Part shown: piece by piece, positions 17,847-26,069 of the stretch
Position numbering within the stretch: position 1 is the first letter of the stretch
Layout of the letters: the number at the start of each line of letters is the position of its first letter
Source: SZUA-229 sp036567985
GTDB lineage: Bacteria; Pseudomonadota; Gammaproteobacteria; SZUA-229
Assembly: GCA_036567985.1 (NCBI GenBank)
Contig: DATCTK010000089.1
Location: 1-64,000 of the forward strand
Direction of reading: 5' to 3'
Length of the DNA: 64,000 nucleotides
Notes under the pieces: model-generated
What the model was told of the DNA's origin: nothing
Database searches by the model: none
What the model saw: the letters and a program-made list of their open reading frames with translations, nothing else
Translations under genes and position numbers: made by a program

Positions 17847-18553
17847 TCAACACCAGCTAGCCCGCTCGCCGGGATTGGTGAGCAGCTCCTCGATATTGGC
17901 TTCGATGACCCGATAGCCAACATTGCCGTAAAGCTTCTGTCGTCCTTCGTGAAGCAGAAAAGTGAGGCTGCCTTCAATGAGATACTTTTCTTTGGCTGCC
18001 AGGTCTGCGCAGAGCGCCGCATGGGCTTCGCCACTGTCAATCAGCCTGCGGATGCCGGCAATGGGCAAACCGATATCCGCGGCAATCGCTTCCTGCCAGC
18101 TACGATCGGCGATGTCCTGCAGGTCACGAAAAAAACGAGTCGACATCGCCACACCAGCTCTTCAAACAGGCTCCTGCCGTCAAACCGTGTCTCGGGTACT
18201 GCGGATACTTCACCGGACGTTTCCGCAAGCTGGACGGCCTTTAGAAACAGGTGGCAACTCGCCGACGTGGGCGGCCTGTTTCGGGCCCAGATATCCGGGT
18301 GGATGTCGACATGACCAAAACGTGCCGCCACCTGTTTCACGTTCTGCGCATAACCTTCAGCTCCCCCCCGGTCGCCCCACGCTGCGTCAATATGCCCGGC
18401 AACATCACCGAACAGGTGGAGAAAGTGATACTGCACGCTGATCGCGTCGCCGAATTGCCGTCGCAGTTCCTCCAGTTTGATTTGCGCCGCGTAGGCCCAT
18501 ACGCAAAGTACATCGGAAAAATAGGAGACTGTTGCGGTCGCTCGTTTATTCAT
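17847..18553 (-). pseudogene. DsbA-family thioredoxin-fold oxidoreductase, frameshifted at a T7 run
   Basis: The first part (ATG 18553, GGAGG about 10 bases upstream) reads MNKRATATVSYFSDVLCVWA and continues as a DsbA/2-hydroxychromene-2-carboxylate isomerase-like domain (QYHFLHLFGDV, CHLFLKAVQL) up to LFEELVWRCRLVFF. The rest of the family pattern (RDLQDIADRSWQEAIAADIG to the end at 17847) lies in another frame. The break is at seven T bases near 18131-18137; eight T would give RLVFFRDLQDIADRSW in one frame of about 235 residues. The redox Cys motif is degenerate (LCVWA, one Cys). It follows the VKOR-containing fusion gene closely, fitting a disulfide-exchange pair. Confidence 0.8.
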
Positions 18554-18600
18554 AGATATAAATCCTCCTGTTAATCTTTCACGCCATGAAAAGTGCAGCA

Positions 18601-21600
18601 TTAAACAATGTATCGATCCCAACCCGCGTAGGAATCCCTGATCTTCCCGCGCGGGATCGCCAGTGCAATCAACAACACACCGCAAATCACGCTGTTCCAG
18701 ACCGCCAGTGACGAAGCAATACCGTCAAGCAGCCATGGCGCGGCGATCAGCCAAATGCCAAACGGGATGTTGATGAAGCGCGTAGCACGGCCCACTTCTG
18801 CCAAGGCAATAATTGAGAAGGTCACCACTAGCAGGCCAACCAAATGATCGCTGTCGACCATCGCCCCGACACTGTCAAAAGTAACCCGGGTAAACGTCAG
18901 CCAGACACCAATGGCAATACTCAGCAACAGCGTCCAGGGATAGGTCACGCCGCGGGTTGCCTGCGCCCACTGCTCGCGGGGGGTGCCGACCAGCCCTATG
19001 GCGGTGTCATCGCTGCCGCCGTCCATGGCATCGCCGGTCCAGAAGGTGCGCCAGAACGGTTTGCCCTGCTTGCGCGACCACACCAGGAACTGGCTCATGG
19101 CGACGAACTCATTGAGCGAATACGGAATCATCACCGCCATCGCCAGCGCCGCGATCAGACATAACGTGCACCAGGTGCCGATCACGATCGGCTGGATGAT
19201 GACGAAATAGATGCTAACCACGCCCAGTGGCAGGATCAGAATGGCCAGTCCCAGCACCATCCAGGGCATGGTGCGCCAGCGATCCTTGCCGGCCATCCAG
19301 ACCATCACCAGTTCGAGCATGTAAACGATGCCGCCCAGGGCGCCATCGGCGATCGGCCAGGCTTTGGAGACATCCGAGGTGATGATATCCTCGGTGCCGT
19401 TCATCACACCCTGCATGTCACCACTGCCGACGAAGAACGGCTCCCAGACGGTATTGATATGGCCGAGCTGATAGGCGCCCAGTACGCGTGCGATCAGAAA
19501 GCCGATCAACGCCAGCACGCCGATGGGCATGCGCTGCAACCAGGTTGATGGGCAATAGGCCCAGCCCGGCGGCACATCCGGCTTACCCATCATGCCGGCC
19601 ATGCTCATGCCCGGCATCATCGGGATCAGCACCGCCAGCGCGATCACCAGACCACCGACCAGCGTGCCATTGGCATAGGCCGCCGGCAACGGCGTCCAGA
19701 ACACCAGTGGCGCAAACATCAACCACAGGCCGACGAAGGCGTTGGCCCACTGCGCCCAGGGATTGCGGCGTGACGGATCCGCAGAGAGCACACTAAAGAC
19801 TATCACCAGGATGCCACTAATGACGTCGCTCCAGCTCATCAGCAGGTTGCGCAGCTCGAACGACGGCAAGCCGCGGTCGGCCATGACCCGCAACTGGTTG
19901 GCATCTGGCACGAAGTCGCTCATGTAGCCGAGCGTGAACGGGCTGGTCAGCAGCCACAGACCGAGCATCATGCTGATATAATAGGGCCACAGCATATTAC
20001 GGTGACTTTCGACCATCATGTCGCCGCCGTCGTGCCCGTGCGCTGCATGTCCACCGCCCCCGGCGTCACGCGGCACCAGTGTCATGCCGCACTTGGGGCA
20101 ACTGCCCGGTTCGCTGCGCACGATCTCCGAATGCATCGGGCAGGTGTATTCAGTCGCCTTATCTTCACCACCTTCACCGGACATTGCATGCTGATGACCA
20201 GCATGTTCGTCATGCGCGTGATTTTCGTGATGTTCGCCGTGCACGTCGGACGTGACGGTGCGCAGTTCCAGCGCCATGCCGCACCTGGGGCAGCGGCCAG
20301 GTTCACTGGCCACGACCTCGGGATGCATCGGGCAGGAGTACTCGGCCGCCTGCGCCGCCCCGGCGGTTTCCGCCGGCTCAAGCGTGGTACCACAGCGCGG
20401 ACAGTTGCCGGGCGAGGACTGGCAGACCTCGGGGTGCATCGGACAGGCATGCATGTGACAGCTCTGCACCAAAGCCGTTTCGGTCGCCGCCGTGGCGGCA
20501 GCTGTGTCCCCGCCATGCGCGTGTTCAAGTTTGTGTTCGAGGCCGGACGTATCGGTATCCACAGGCGCGTGTTCTGACGGCGCGCGCGTATTCGGCTCGG
20601 CGGCCGCTCCCGGCATCCTTCCTCCCGCGGCACTTGCACCTCCCTGTGCAGCGTGGTCCGCCTTACTCTTCAAAGACGCGGGCGGCTCAAGGCCGTGCTC
20701 GCGGTACCAGCCGACGGGATCGGCCTCCAGGGCCGCGACCATCTTCGGCAGGGATTGGCGCAATGCATGGCGGGGTTCCCACCCGAGCACAGTGCGGGCG
20801 CGGGTGATGTCGAGAGCATAGTGGTCGTTGGCCCGGTCGATCATCCACGGCTTGATGAAGGAGTCCTGGCCAGGGATGAGATCCTGCGCCCAGGCACCGA
20901 CCTTGGCGATGAGCCCCGGCACGTTGTGCGTTTCGCTAGACTTCTTGTGCAGCAGGCGCATGAAAGTGTGCTGCAACTCGTCGTAGCTGAGCGTCTCCGG
21001 CTCGCCGATGAGAAAGGTGGACTCCGGCGGCAACTGGGCGCGGCCTTCCACCGCGCGCTCGATCGCGTCGATGGCATCCTCCAGGTGGAGGAAGGCCTGA
21101 CCGTGCGAGGGCTCGCCGGAATACAGATGCCCGGCGAGCTGGCCTTCGTAGATACGCTGGATCTGGTGTGCCAGCGGCGGCGAATGGCAGACATCGTCGT
21201 AAACCCCGGCAAAGCGCAGGATCACCGCAGGCATTTCGCCGCGCTCCGCCCGAATCACCTCTTCCGTTCGCACCTTCGATTCGGGATAAGCCCAGGTCGG
21301 CCCCAAAGGCCAGTCCTCAGTGAGGAACTCGCCCGGCTCTCCGGGGCGATGCACCAGCATAGTGCTGGAGAAAATGAATTGCTCGACCTCGAAGCCCCCC
21401 TCGCGCAAACCACGCAGCAGGCGGCGGGTGCCCTCGACCGTGATCTGGTCGTATCTGGGACTCGGCTTGCCAAGAAAATCGTAGTAGGCAGCCAGGTGTA
21501 CCACGGAGGCGATGTGCGCCCCGTGATGGTCACGCAGAACACGCAACCCTTCCTGCACACTGTCATCGGACGTGATATCAACCGGTATATGAGTGCAACC

Positions 21601-21735
21601 CGGTGGCGGCGGGCTCACCGCCTTGCGATCGAAGCCGATAACATCGCTGAAACGTCCTGTCAGGCGGTCCATTACCGCTGAACCGATCCGGCCGCTTGAG
21701 CCGGTGATAAGTATAATATTGTCTTCTGGCTTCAT
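18601..21735 (-). CDS. Fusion: SDR epimerase - three CPMHP metal-binding modules - SPW/VKOR membrane domain
   Basis: A 1044-residue multidomain protein. Residues 1-340: NAD-dependent epimerase/SDR with ITGSSGRIGSA (10-19) and YPESK (150-154). Residues about 360-570: low-complexity His/Ala linker holding three heavy-metal-binding modules, CPMHPEVCQSSPGNCPRCG (431), CPMHPEVVASEPGRCPRCG (468) and CPMHSEIVRSEPGSCPKCG (532). Residues 580-1044: polytopic membrane region with SPW-type repeats and a VKOR-like section whose redox motif is WCTLCL (855-860). The DNA is visibly more GC-rich than its neighbours, suggesting separate acquisition. Start at 21735 is upstream of the SDR glycine motif. It precedes the DsbA-family gene by 47 bases. 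Overall function unknown. Confidence 0.88.
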   Translation of the reverse strand: MKPEDNIILITGSSGRIGSAVMDRLTGRFSDVIGFDRKAVSPPPPGCTHIPVDITSDDSVQEGLRVLRDHHGAHIASVVHLAAYYDFLGKPSPRYDQITVEGTRRLLRGLREGGFEVEQFIFSSTMLVHRPGEPGEFLTEDWPLGPTWAYPESKVRTEEVIRAERGEMPAVILRFAGVYDDVCHSPPLAHQIQRIYEGQLAGHLYSGEPSHGQAFLHLEDAIDAIERAVEGRAQLPPESTFLIGEPETLSYDELQHTFMRLLHKKSSETHNVPGLIAKVGAWAQDLIPGQDSFIKPWMIDRANDHYALDITRARTVLGWEPRHALRQSLPKMVAALEADPVGWYREHGLEPPASLKSKADHAAQGGASAAGGRMPGAAAEPNTRAPSEHAPVDTDTSGLEHKLEHAHGGDTAAATAATETALVQSCHMHACPMHPEVCQSSPGNCPRCGTTLEPAETAGAAQAAEYSCPMHPEVVASEPGRCPRCGMALELRTVTSDVHGEHHENHAHDEHAGHQHAMSGEGGEDKATEYTCPMHSEIVRSEPGSCPKCGMTLVPRDAGGGGHAAHGHDGGDMMVESHRNMLWPYYISMMLGLWLLTSPFTLGYMSDFVPDANQLRVMADRGLPSFELRNLLMSWSDVISGILVIVFSVLSADPSRRNPWAQWANAFVGLWLMFAPLVFWTPLPAAYANGTLVGGLVIALAVLIPMMPGMSMAGMMGKPDVPPGWAYCPSTWLQRMPIGVLALIGFLIARVLGAYQLGHINTVWEPFFVGSGDMQGVMNGTEDIITSDVSKAWPIADGALGGIVYMLELVMVWMAGKDRWRTMPWMVLGLAILILPLGVVSIYFVIIQPIVIGTWCTLCLIAALAMAVMIPYSLNEFVAMSQFLVWSRKQGKPFWRTFWTGDAMDGGSDDTAIGLVGTPREQWAQATRGVTYPWTLLLSIAIGVWLTFTRVTFDSVGAMVDSDHLVGLLVVTFSIIALAEVGRATRFINIPFGIWLIAAPWLLDGIASSLAVWNSVICGVLLIALAIPRGKIRDSYAGWDRYIV

Positions 21736-21992
21736 TGGTTCCGACTCCTTAAGTCAGGTTTGCAGCAAATCACAGTATTCAACATGTCCGGTTACCATCT
21801 GCCGACATTATCGTCGGCATCGACCCGGTAGGCTGATAGTTACAGGCTGTGCTATTGACTGGTGCGTGGCCCCAGTATCGGCTGCTGCCGCGAACCATCA
21901 GGATCCACAGAATCCAGCCACATCGCGAAGACCACGCATACCGAGATGCTGAATACCGGCGTGGTGATATTTCACTAACGGCAACCGCACTA
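21736..21992. other. Intergenic, nothing recognised
   Basis: 257 bases between the fusion gene start and the CBS gene end. Probably contains the minus-strand promoter of the fusion gene. No ORF or repeat that I would call. Confidence 0.4.
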
Positions 21993-22634
21993 TTACACCC
22001 ATAGTTCCAGCTCATAATGATTCATCACTGCCTGCAAAATATCACTTCTTGAAATAATGCCGGTCAGCTTGCCATCAGCGACAATGGGCATGGCACCAAT
22101 ACGCCTTTCAACGAACAGCCGAGCGATATATCGAATGTCCGTGTTGCCGACGGCGGTCAGTACCGGGTATTGCATGAGTTGCTCGACATGATCACCCGCT
22201 TTGGGTGGCGGCATGGATGCCTGGCCCGCAAGCAACAGACCTGTCATATATTGCATGATGTCCCGGTCTGACAGCATGCCGATGACTTTGTCCTGCATCG
22301 ATACAACTGGTAGATGACGGAGTTGTCTGCTTTTAAAAAGTGTTATTGCATGATCAATACTCGTATCCGCCGTCAGGGTATCCACGGGAAACGTCATAAT
22401 CTGAGATGCGAATAGTGCAGGCCGATCATCGGACAGCCTGTCAATTGCCTGATAAGCCGTGTTTGCCTCTGATGACGGCTGATGCTGATAGCTTTCGCCA
22501 GTATCATGAAGCTGCCGCGGCGCCACTGTCTGGCTTTTTTTAACGCCTTCAGTCTTGTTGACAATACGCTTGTCGAAAATTCTCTCTAGCGGCATCAGGT
22601 CATGCTTGTTGGGACCCTGAACATAAAAAAACAT
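21993..22634 (-). CDS. Tandem CBS-domain protein
   Basis: A 213-residue cytosolic protein with a 70-residue variable N-terminus (MFFYVQGPNKHDLMPLERIF) and a CBS pair: FASQIMTFPVDTLTADTSID with HLPVVSMQDKVIGMLSDRDI, then VEQLMQYPVLTAVGNTDI with AMPIVADGKLTGIISRSDIL. CBS pairs bind adenine nucleotides and regulate partner proteins or act as stress proteins. No catalytic domain is attached. ATG at 22634 is the only reasonable start. It lies 87 bases downstream of the Rieske gene. Confidence 0.9.
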   Translation of the reverse strand: MFFYVQGPNKHDLMPLERIFDKRIVNKTEGVKKSQTVAPRQLHDTGESYQHQPSSEANTAYQAIDRLSDDRPALFASQIMTFPVDTLTADTSIDHAITLFKSRQLRHLPVVSMQDKVIGMLSDRDIMQYMTGLLLAGQASMPPPKAGDHVEQLMQYPVLTAVGNTDIRYIARLFVERRIGAMPIVADGKLTGIISRSDILQAVMNHYELELWV

Positions 22635-22721
22635 GTGTTATCGCCTCACCAAAAAGTTTGGCCAGCAGGTTCAATGCCGAACATGGAATTTCCGGCAATG
22701 GATAACACGGTTCTTTTCCAG

Positions 22722-23348
22722 CTAAATCGCATTATCAGATGCTCCACTGCTAACATTTATACTATCGACGCCAATCTCCACCACCGTTTCACTGAGGTAG
22801 CGATAAGGCGGTATCTCAAGATTGGTCGGTGCCGGTACCCCCTTGAACACCCGTCCTGCAAGATCTAAGCGCGAACCATGGCAGGGACAGAAATACCCTC
22901 CTGGCCAGTCAAAGCCCAGATCCTGGGCTGCCACCTCAGGGCGGAAGCTGGGCACACAATCTAAATGCGTGCATATACCGATGACCACCAGGTGTTCAGC
23001 ATGTATGGAGCGCAGCGCATTCCGCGCATAGGCCGGCTGCTGGCTGCTGACCTGCGAATAGGGGTCACGCAGGCGGCGTACGTGTGTCGGCGCATTCAGC
23101 TGTTCCAGCATCGCCGGGGTGCGGCGCAGTACCCACACAGGTTTCTGGCGCCACTCCACGGTGATCTGTTGCCCGGGCTCAATCTTGCTAAAGTCGACGG
23201 TCACGGGTGCACCCGCCTGCCGCGCCCGCTCACTGGGATTCAACGAAGCGATGAAGGTCCAGGCCGCGGCACTGAGACCGGTGGCACCGACGACCGTGGT
23301 GGTGTTCACCAGAAACCGGCGATGCGTTGAACTGTTTTCAATACCCAT
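22722..23348 (-). CDS. Rieske iron-sulfur protein (PetA-like), orphan
   Basis: A 208-residue protein with a C-terminal Rieske [2Fe-2S] domain: cluster motifs CTHLDC and CPCHGS are intact, and an N-terminal membrane anchor (VNTTTVVGATGLSAAAWTFI) follows a Tat-like HRRFLV. It strongly resembles the cytochrome bc1 Rieske subunit, yet no cytochrome b or c1 gene is present; the neighbours are small membrane and YHS proteins. ATG at 23348 is chosen over TTG at 23360. It may donate or accept electrons for copper-related enzymes or be a second copy serving bc1; both are inference. Confidence 0.92.
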   Translation of the reverse strand: MGIENSSTHRRFLVNTTTVVGATGLSAAAWTFIASLNPSERARQAGAPVTVDFSKIEPGQQITVEWRQKPVWVLRRTPAMLEQLNAPTHVRRLRDPYSQVSSQQPAYARNALRSIHAEHLVVIGICTHLDCVPSFRPEVAAQDLGFDWPGGYFCPCHGSRLDLAGRVFKGVPAPTNLEIPPYRYLSETVVEIGVDSINVSSGASDNAI

Positions 23349-23350
23349 GG

Positions 23351-23641
23351 CTATTCCCAATGTGGGGTGTCTTTGGCAGCGGCTTGCCGACTCGCGAAGA
23401 AATTATGCAGCGGCACCCACACCAGGGCGATATACCAGCCATAGCCGTATGCCTCGACGGCGCCCAGTAGAAAACTTTTCCAGCTGATCCACTCGAAGCC
23501 CGGTAGCAACTTCTGCCAGCTCTGGTACATGGCGTGCTCGGGAAACGCAAAATCAAACCCGACACAGAGAACGAAGCTTATCGCCAGTAACAAACTGGTG
23601 GCATGACCGACCGCCATCAGGGACATGCGAGTATTCATCAT
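23351..23641 (-). CDS. DUF5676-like two-TM membrane protein
   Basis: A 96-residue protein with two hydrophobic segments (LMAVGHATSLLLAISFVLCV and YGYGWYIALVWVPLHNFF) separated by a conserved stretch (AMYQSWQKLLPGFEWISWKS), matching the DUF5676 family that is common beside copper and mercury genes. It overlaps the upstream YHS gene by ATGA and ends 2 bases before the Rieske ATG, so all three are translationally coupled. Function unknown. Confidence 0.82.
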   Translation of the reverse strand: MMNTRMSLMAVGHATSLLLAISFVLCVGFDFAFPEHAMYQSWQKLLPGFEWISWKSFLLGAVEAYGYGWYIALVWVPLHNFFASRQAAAKDTPHWE

Positions 23642-23925
23642 GCGTCTCCTTTACTATATTTATTAATATATTTATCCGGCTCGGCCTCGAAGGCATCCAG
23701 GCAGTCGCGGGAACAGAATCGATATAAAGTCCCGTCATGTATCTTGCCGTAGCCCTGCTCGGCCTCCAGTTGTTTACCGCACACCGGATCAACTTGTTTA
23801 TCGATGGGTTGATTATGCTTCTCACGGTGACCGTGACCACCATGAAGCATATGGGCGCCACAACCGAAGCGCATCATCAGGTAGAACACCCCCGCAAACA
23901 GTAAAAATGACAATAGACCTTCCAT
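23638..23925 (-). CDS. Membrane-anchored YHS-domain protein
   Basis: A 95-residue protein: one N-terminal TM (LLSFLLFAGVFYLMMRFGCG), a His-rich segment (HMLHGGHGHREKH) and a C-terminal YHS domain with VDPVCGKQLEAEQG and YRFCSRDCLDAFE. ATG at 23925 has GGAGG five bases upstream. The layout suggests binding of Cu or a similar ion at the membrane surface. First gene of a coupled trio with the DUF5676 and Rieske genes. Confidence 0.85.
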   Translation of the reverse strand: MEGLLSFLLFAGVFYLMMRFGCGAHMLHGGHGHREKHNQPIDKQVDPVCGKQLEAEQGYGKIHDGTLYRFCSRDCLDAFEAEPDKYINKYSKGDA

Positions 23926-23948
23926 CACGTCCTCCTCTTAACAGGGCC

Positions 23949-24629
23949 TCAACGTTCAGACAGGTCATCTTTTTGCTGGCCTGCCTGTGCGGTAAAAAAA
24001 TCTCGCCACTGACCCAGGGGCGGGAAAAAGGCAGGCACGTCTTTTCTATAATGCTCATAGTCTTCGCCAAAACGTGCCAGCATCATCTGTTCTTCGGACC
24101 TTGCCAGTCGGACATAGGCATATAACAATACCGGCGCCATCAATACCGTCAGCAGGGTCGGCCATTGCACCAGAAAACCGGCAATCACCAGAAACAGGCC
24201 GGTGTACTGGGGGTGCCGTGCATAGCGATATATGCCATCCGTCACCATGCCGCCATGAGCCCCATGCACCTGCCGCCAGCCTTTGGACAACAGCACATAC
24301 CCGGCCAGCATCAGTAGCAGACTCGCGGCCATAACAACAATCCATGCCAGGTCCGAGCCACCGAAAACCACCACCCATAAATGGCCGAGTTTATGATTGA
24401 AAGGCTGCAGTACCGGATAAGCATCGCCCAGCCAGCCGGTGAGCAGATAGATGGTCAATGGGAATCCATACATTTCACTGAACAGGGCGACCAGGAAAGC
24501 CGTGACCAGTCCCATGTTACGCCACTCGAGTTTGCCTTTGGGGGGCAGGAAACTGAGAAAGAAAAACAGGAACAGTCCTATATTGAAAGCCACCACCACC
24601 CACATACCATACGCATAATCGTCAGACAT
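23949..24629 (-). CDS. Isoprenylcysteine carboxyl methyltransferase-like (ICMT/PEMT) membrane protein
   Basis: A 226-residue membrane protein with five to six TM segments and the SAM-dependent methyltransferase signature of the ICMT/PEMT family: GIYRYARHPQYTGLFLVIAG and the late EEQMMLARFGEDYEHYRKDV. ATG at 24629 is preceded by AAGGAG at 7 bases. Such proteins are frequent in heavy-metal islands, with unknown substrate. It lies 23 bases upstream of the YHS gene. Confidence 0.9.
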   Translation of the reverse strand: MSDDYAYGMWVVVAFNIGLFLFFFLSFLPPKGKLEWRNMGLVTAFLVALFSEMYGFPLTIYLLTGWLGDAYPVLQPFNHKLGHLWVVVFGGSDLAWIVVMAASLLLMLAGYVLLSKGWRQVHGAHGGMVTDGIYRYARHPQYTGLFLVIAGFLVQWPTLLTVLMAPVLLYAYVRLARSEEQMMLARFGEDYEHYRKDVPAFFPPLGQWRDFFTAQAGQQKDDLSER

Positions 24630-24745
24630 ACTGATCTCCTTCTGCTAACGCAGATAAATATCGTCCCGGCGCAAGGGAATGTTCAAAAGCAGCCTGCCAT
24701 GGCCGGAGAAACAAACCCTTACCACAAACAACCTACCTAAACGAT

Positions 24746-25942
24746 TCATAAATAACGCAAATAAAACAGGTACAGACGTTCGAATAACTTCTTTACCTGA
24801 ATGAGCTTTTTTGAATGCCTGGGAAACAGATTCCAGAACGGCGGCCTGTTGTCACTCGACAAGTGCAACCAGAGCGCATCATTTTCCATATTTAAAATAC
24901 AGGAAAGCTCATAGCGATAAGTGGCAGAAGGTTCGACCTTGTTTAACACCGAGTGCATGTTCCTGGCAGCCGCCTGCGAGCGAAGCTGTGCCATGTGAGC
25001 CTGATGTGGAACCCATTTTGGAGGGCTATCGTGTCCGGCACAGTCACCACTGGCGAAGACAAGATCAAGTCCCCTGACCTGCCCGTATTGGTCAGCATCG
25101 ATATGCCCTCCTTGAGTGACAGGAAGGCAGGATTCCTGCGCCAGCTTTGGAGCGGTTATGCCCGGTGAATACATTATGAGATCGGCTTTGCGAAAGCTGC
25201 CATCATTATCCAGCATGCCGCCTTCAACGAATTCAGCAGGTTCATAGCCATAATCCAGTATGATGCCCCGCGCCTGCATGCTGTCCGTTACCATCCCGGT
25301 ATCGCCCGGGCTTAGATCGGTAGAAAAAAAGTGTATTTCGAATCGGTCTCGAACGCCTCTTTTCTTTAAGGCATAATCCAGCAAACAGGCGCACTCATAC
25401 ATCTGGCCGCCTCGCCCGGCCACAAACCCATCCTCCTTGTTGATCTTGAATCCCAGATAGATGATACCTTCATCTATGGCCGCAAGTCTTTGCAGGAAAA
25501 CTTCCATGTCGTCCGGTCCATAGCAAGGTGAAAAGGTATGTTGTTTTGTCCCACGGATGTCATCTTTCAGAAATTCCGGCCCTATCCCCAGAAACAGGGC
25601 ATCGTTTTTATATGCCTCTCCGTTGACAATAACTGTCCTTCCATCATCGGTAATATCGGTGACTTTTCCTTCGATAAATCTGATATTTCTACGCTTAAGA
25701 AAAGGCTTGATATCGACGATTAGATCCTGTTTTTTCTTTTTTCCGATAATAAGTTCAGGGATCGACGGGAAGTAGACGAAACGCCCATTCCCAATCACGG
25801 TAATATCGTATTTCGAATATAATTTTCGTAAGATACCCGTAAACAGTGGAAACACCGGAGAAGCCATAAAATACTGGACGAAAAACAGCGAGGCAAAGCC
25901 GTTGCCTACAATGGTAATTTTTTTATTCGTATTTGCACTCAT
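24746..25942 (-). CDS. FAD-dependent pyridine nucleotide-disulfide-type oxidoreductase
   Basis: A 398-residue flavoprotein resembling sulfide:quinone oxidoreductase and type II NADH dehydrogenase. It shows an N-terminal FAD-binding Rossmann fold (KKITIVGNGFASLFFVQYFM), the region DITVIGNGRFVYFPSIPELI and the second FAD motif GLDLVFASGDCAGHDSPP. The C-terminus (KLIQVKKLFERLYLFYLRYL) looks like an amphipathic membrane anchor. The Cys pattern of true SQR is not clear, so a quinone- or metal-linked reductase is possible. It lies 116 bases upstream of the methyltransferase gene. Confidence 0.8.
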   Translation of the reverse strand: MSANTNKKITIVGNGFASLFFVQYFMASPVFPLFTGILRKLYSKYDITVIGNGRFVYFPSIPELIIGKKKKQDLIVDIKPFLKRRNIRFIEGKVTDITDDGRTVIVNGEAYKNDALFLGIGPEFLKDDIRGTKQHTFSPCYGPDDMEVFLQRLAAIDEGIIYLGFKINKEDGFVAGRGGQMYECACLLDYALKKRGVRDRFEIHFFSTDLSPGDTGMVTDSMQARGIILDYGYEPAEFVEGGMLDNDGSFRKADLIMYSPGITAPKLAQESCLPVTQGGHIDADQYGQVRGLDLVFASGDCAGHDSPPKWVPHQAHMAQLRSQAAARNMHSVLNKVEPSATYRYELSCILNMENDALWLHLSSDNRPPFWNLFPRHSKKLIQVKKLFERLYLFYLRYL

Positions 25943-26069
25943 AAATACTAAAGCCTTTATAATATTACGTGACGGATTTCAGCTTGTTTCATGTATTTTC
26001 TTCTGAAATTTAGAATAATTATCCTGTAGATGAATTATCAACAATGTCCAGAAAGCTGTATGCGCCACT

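Noticed and set aside
20002..21681. Long open frames on both strands within the SDR fusion gene
   Set aside because: High-GC DNA gives long chance frames; only the minus frame has domain motifs.
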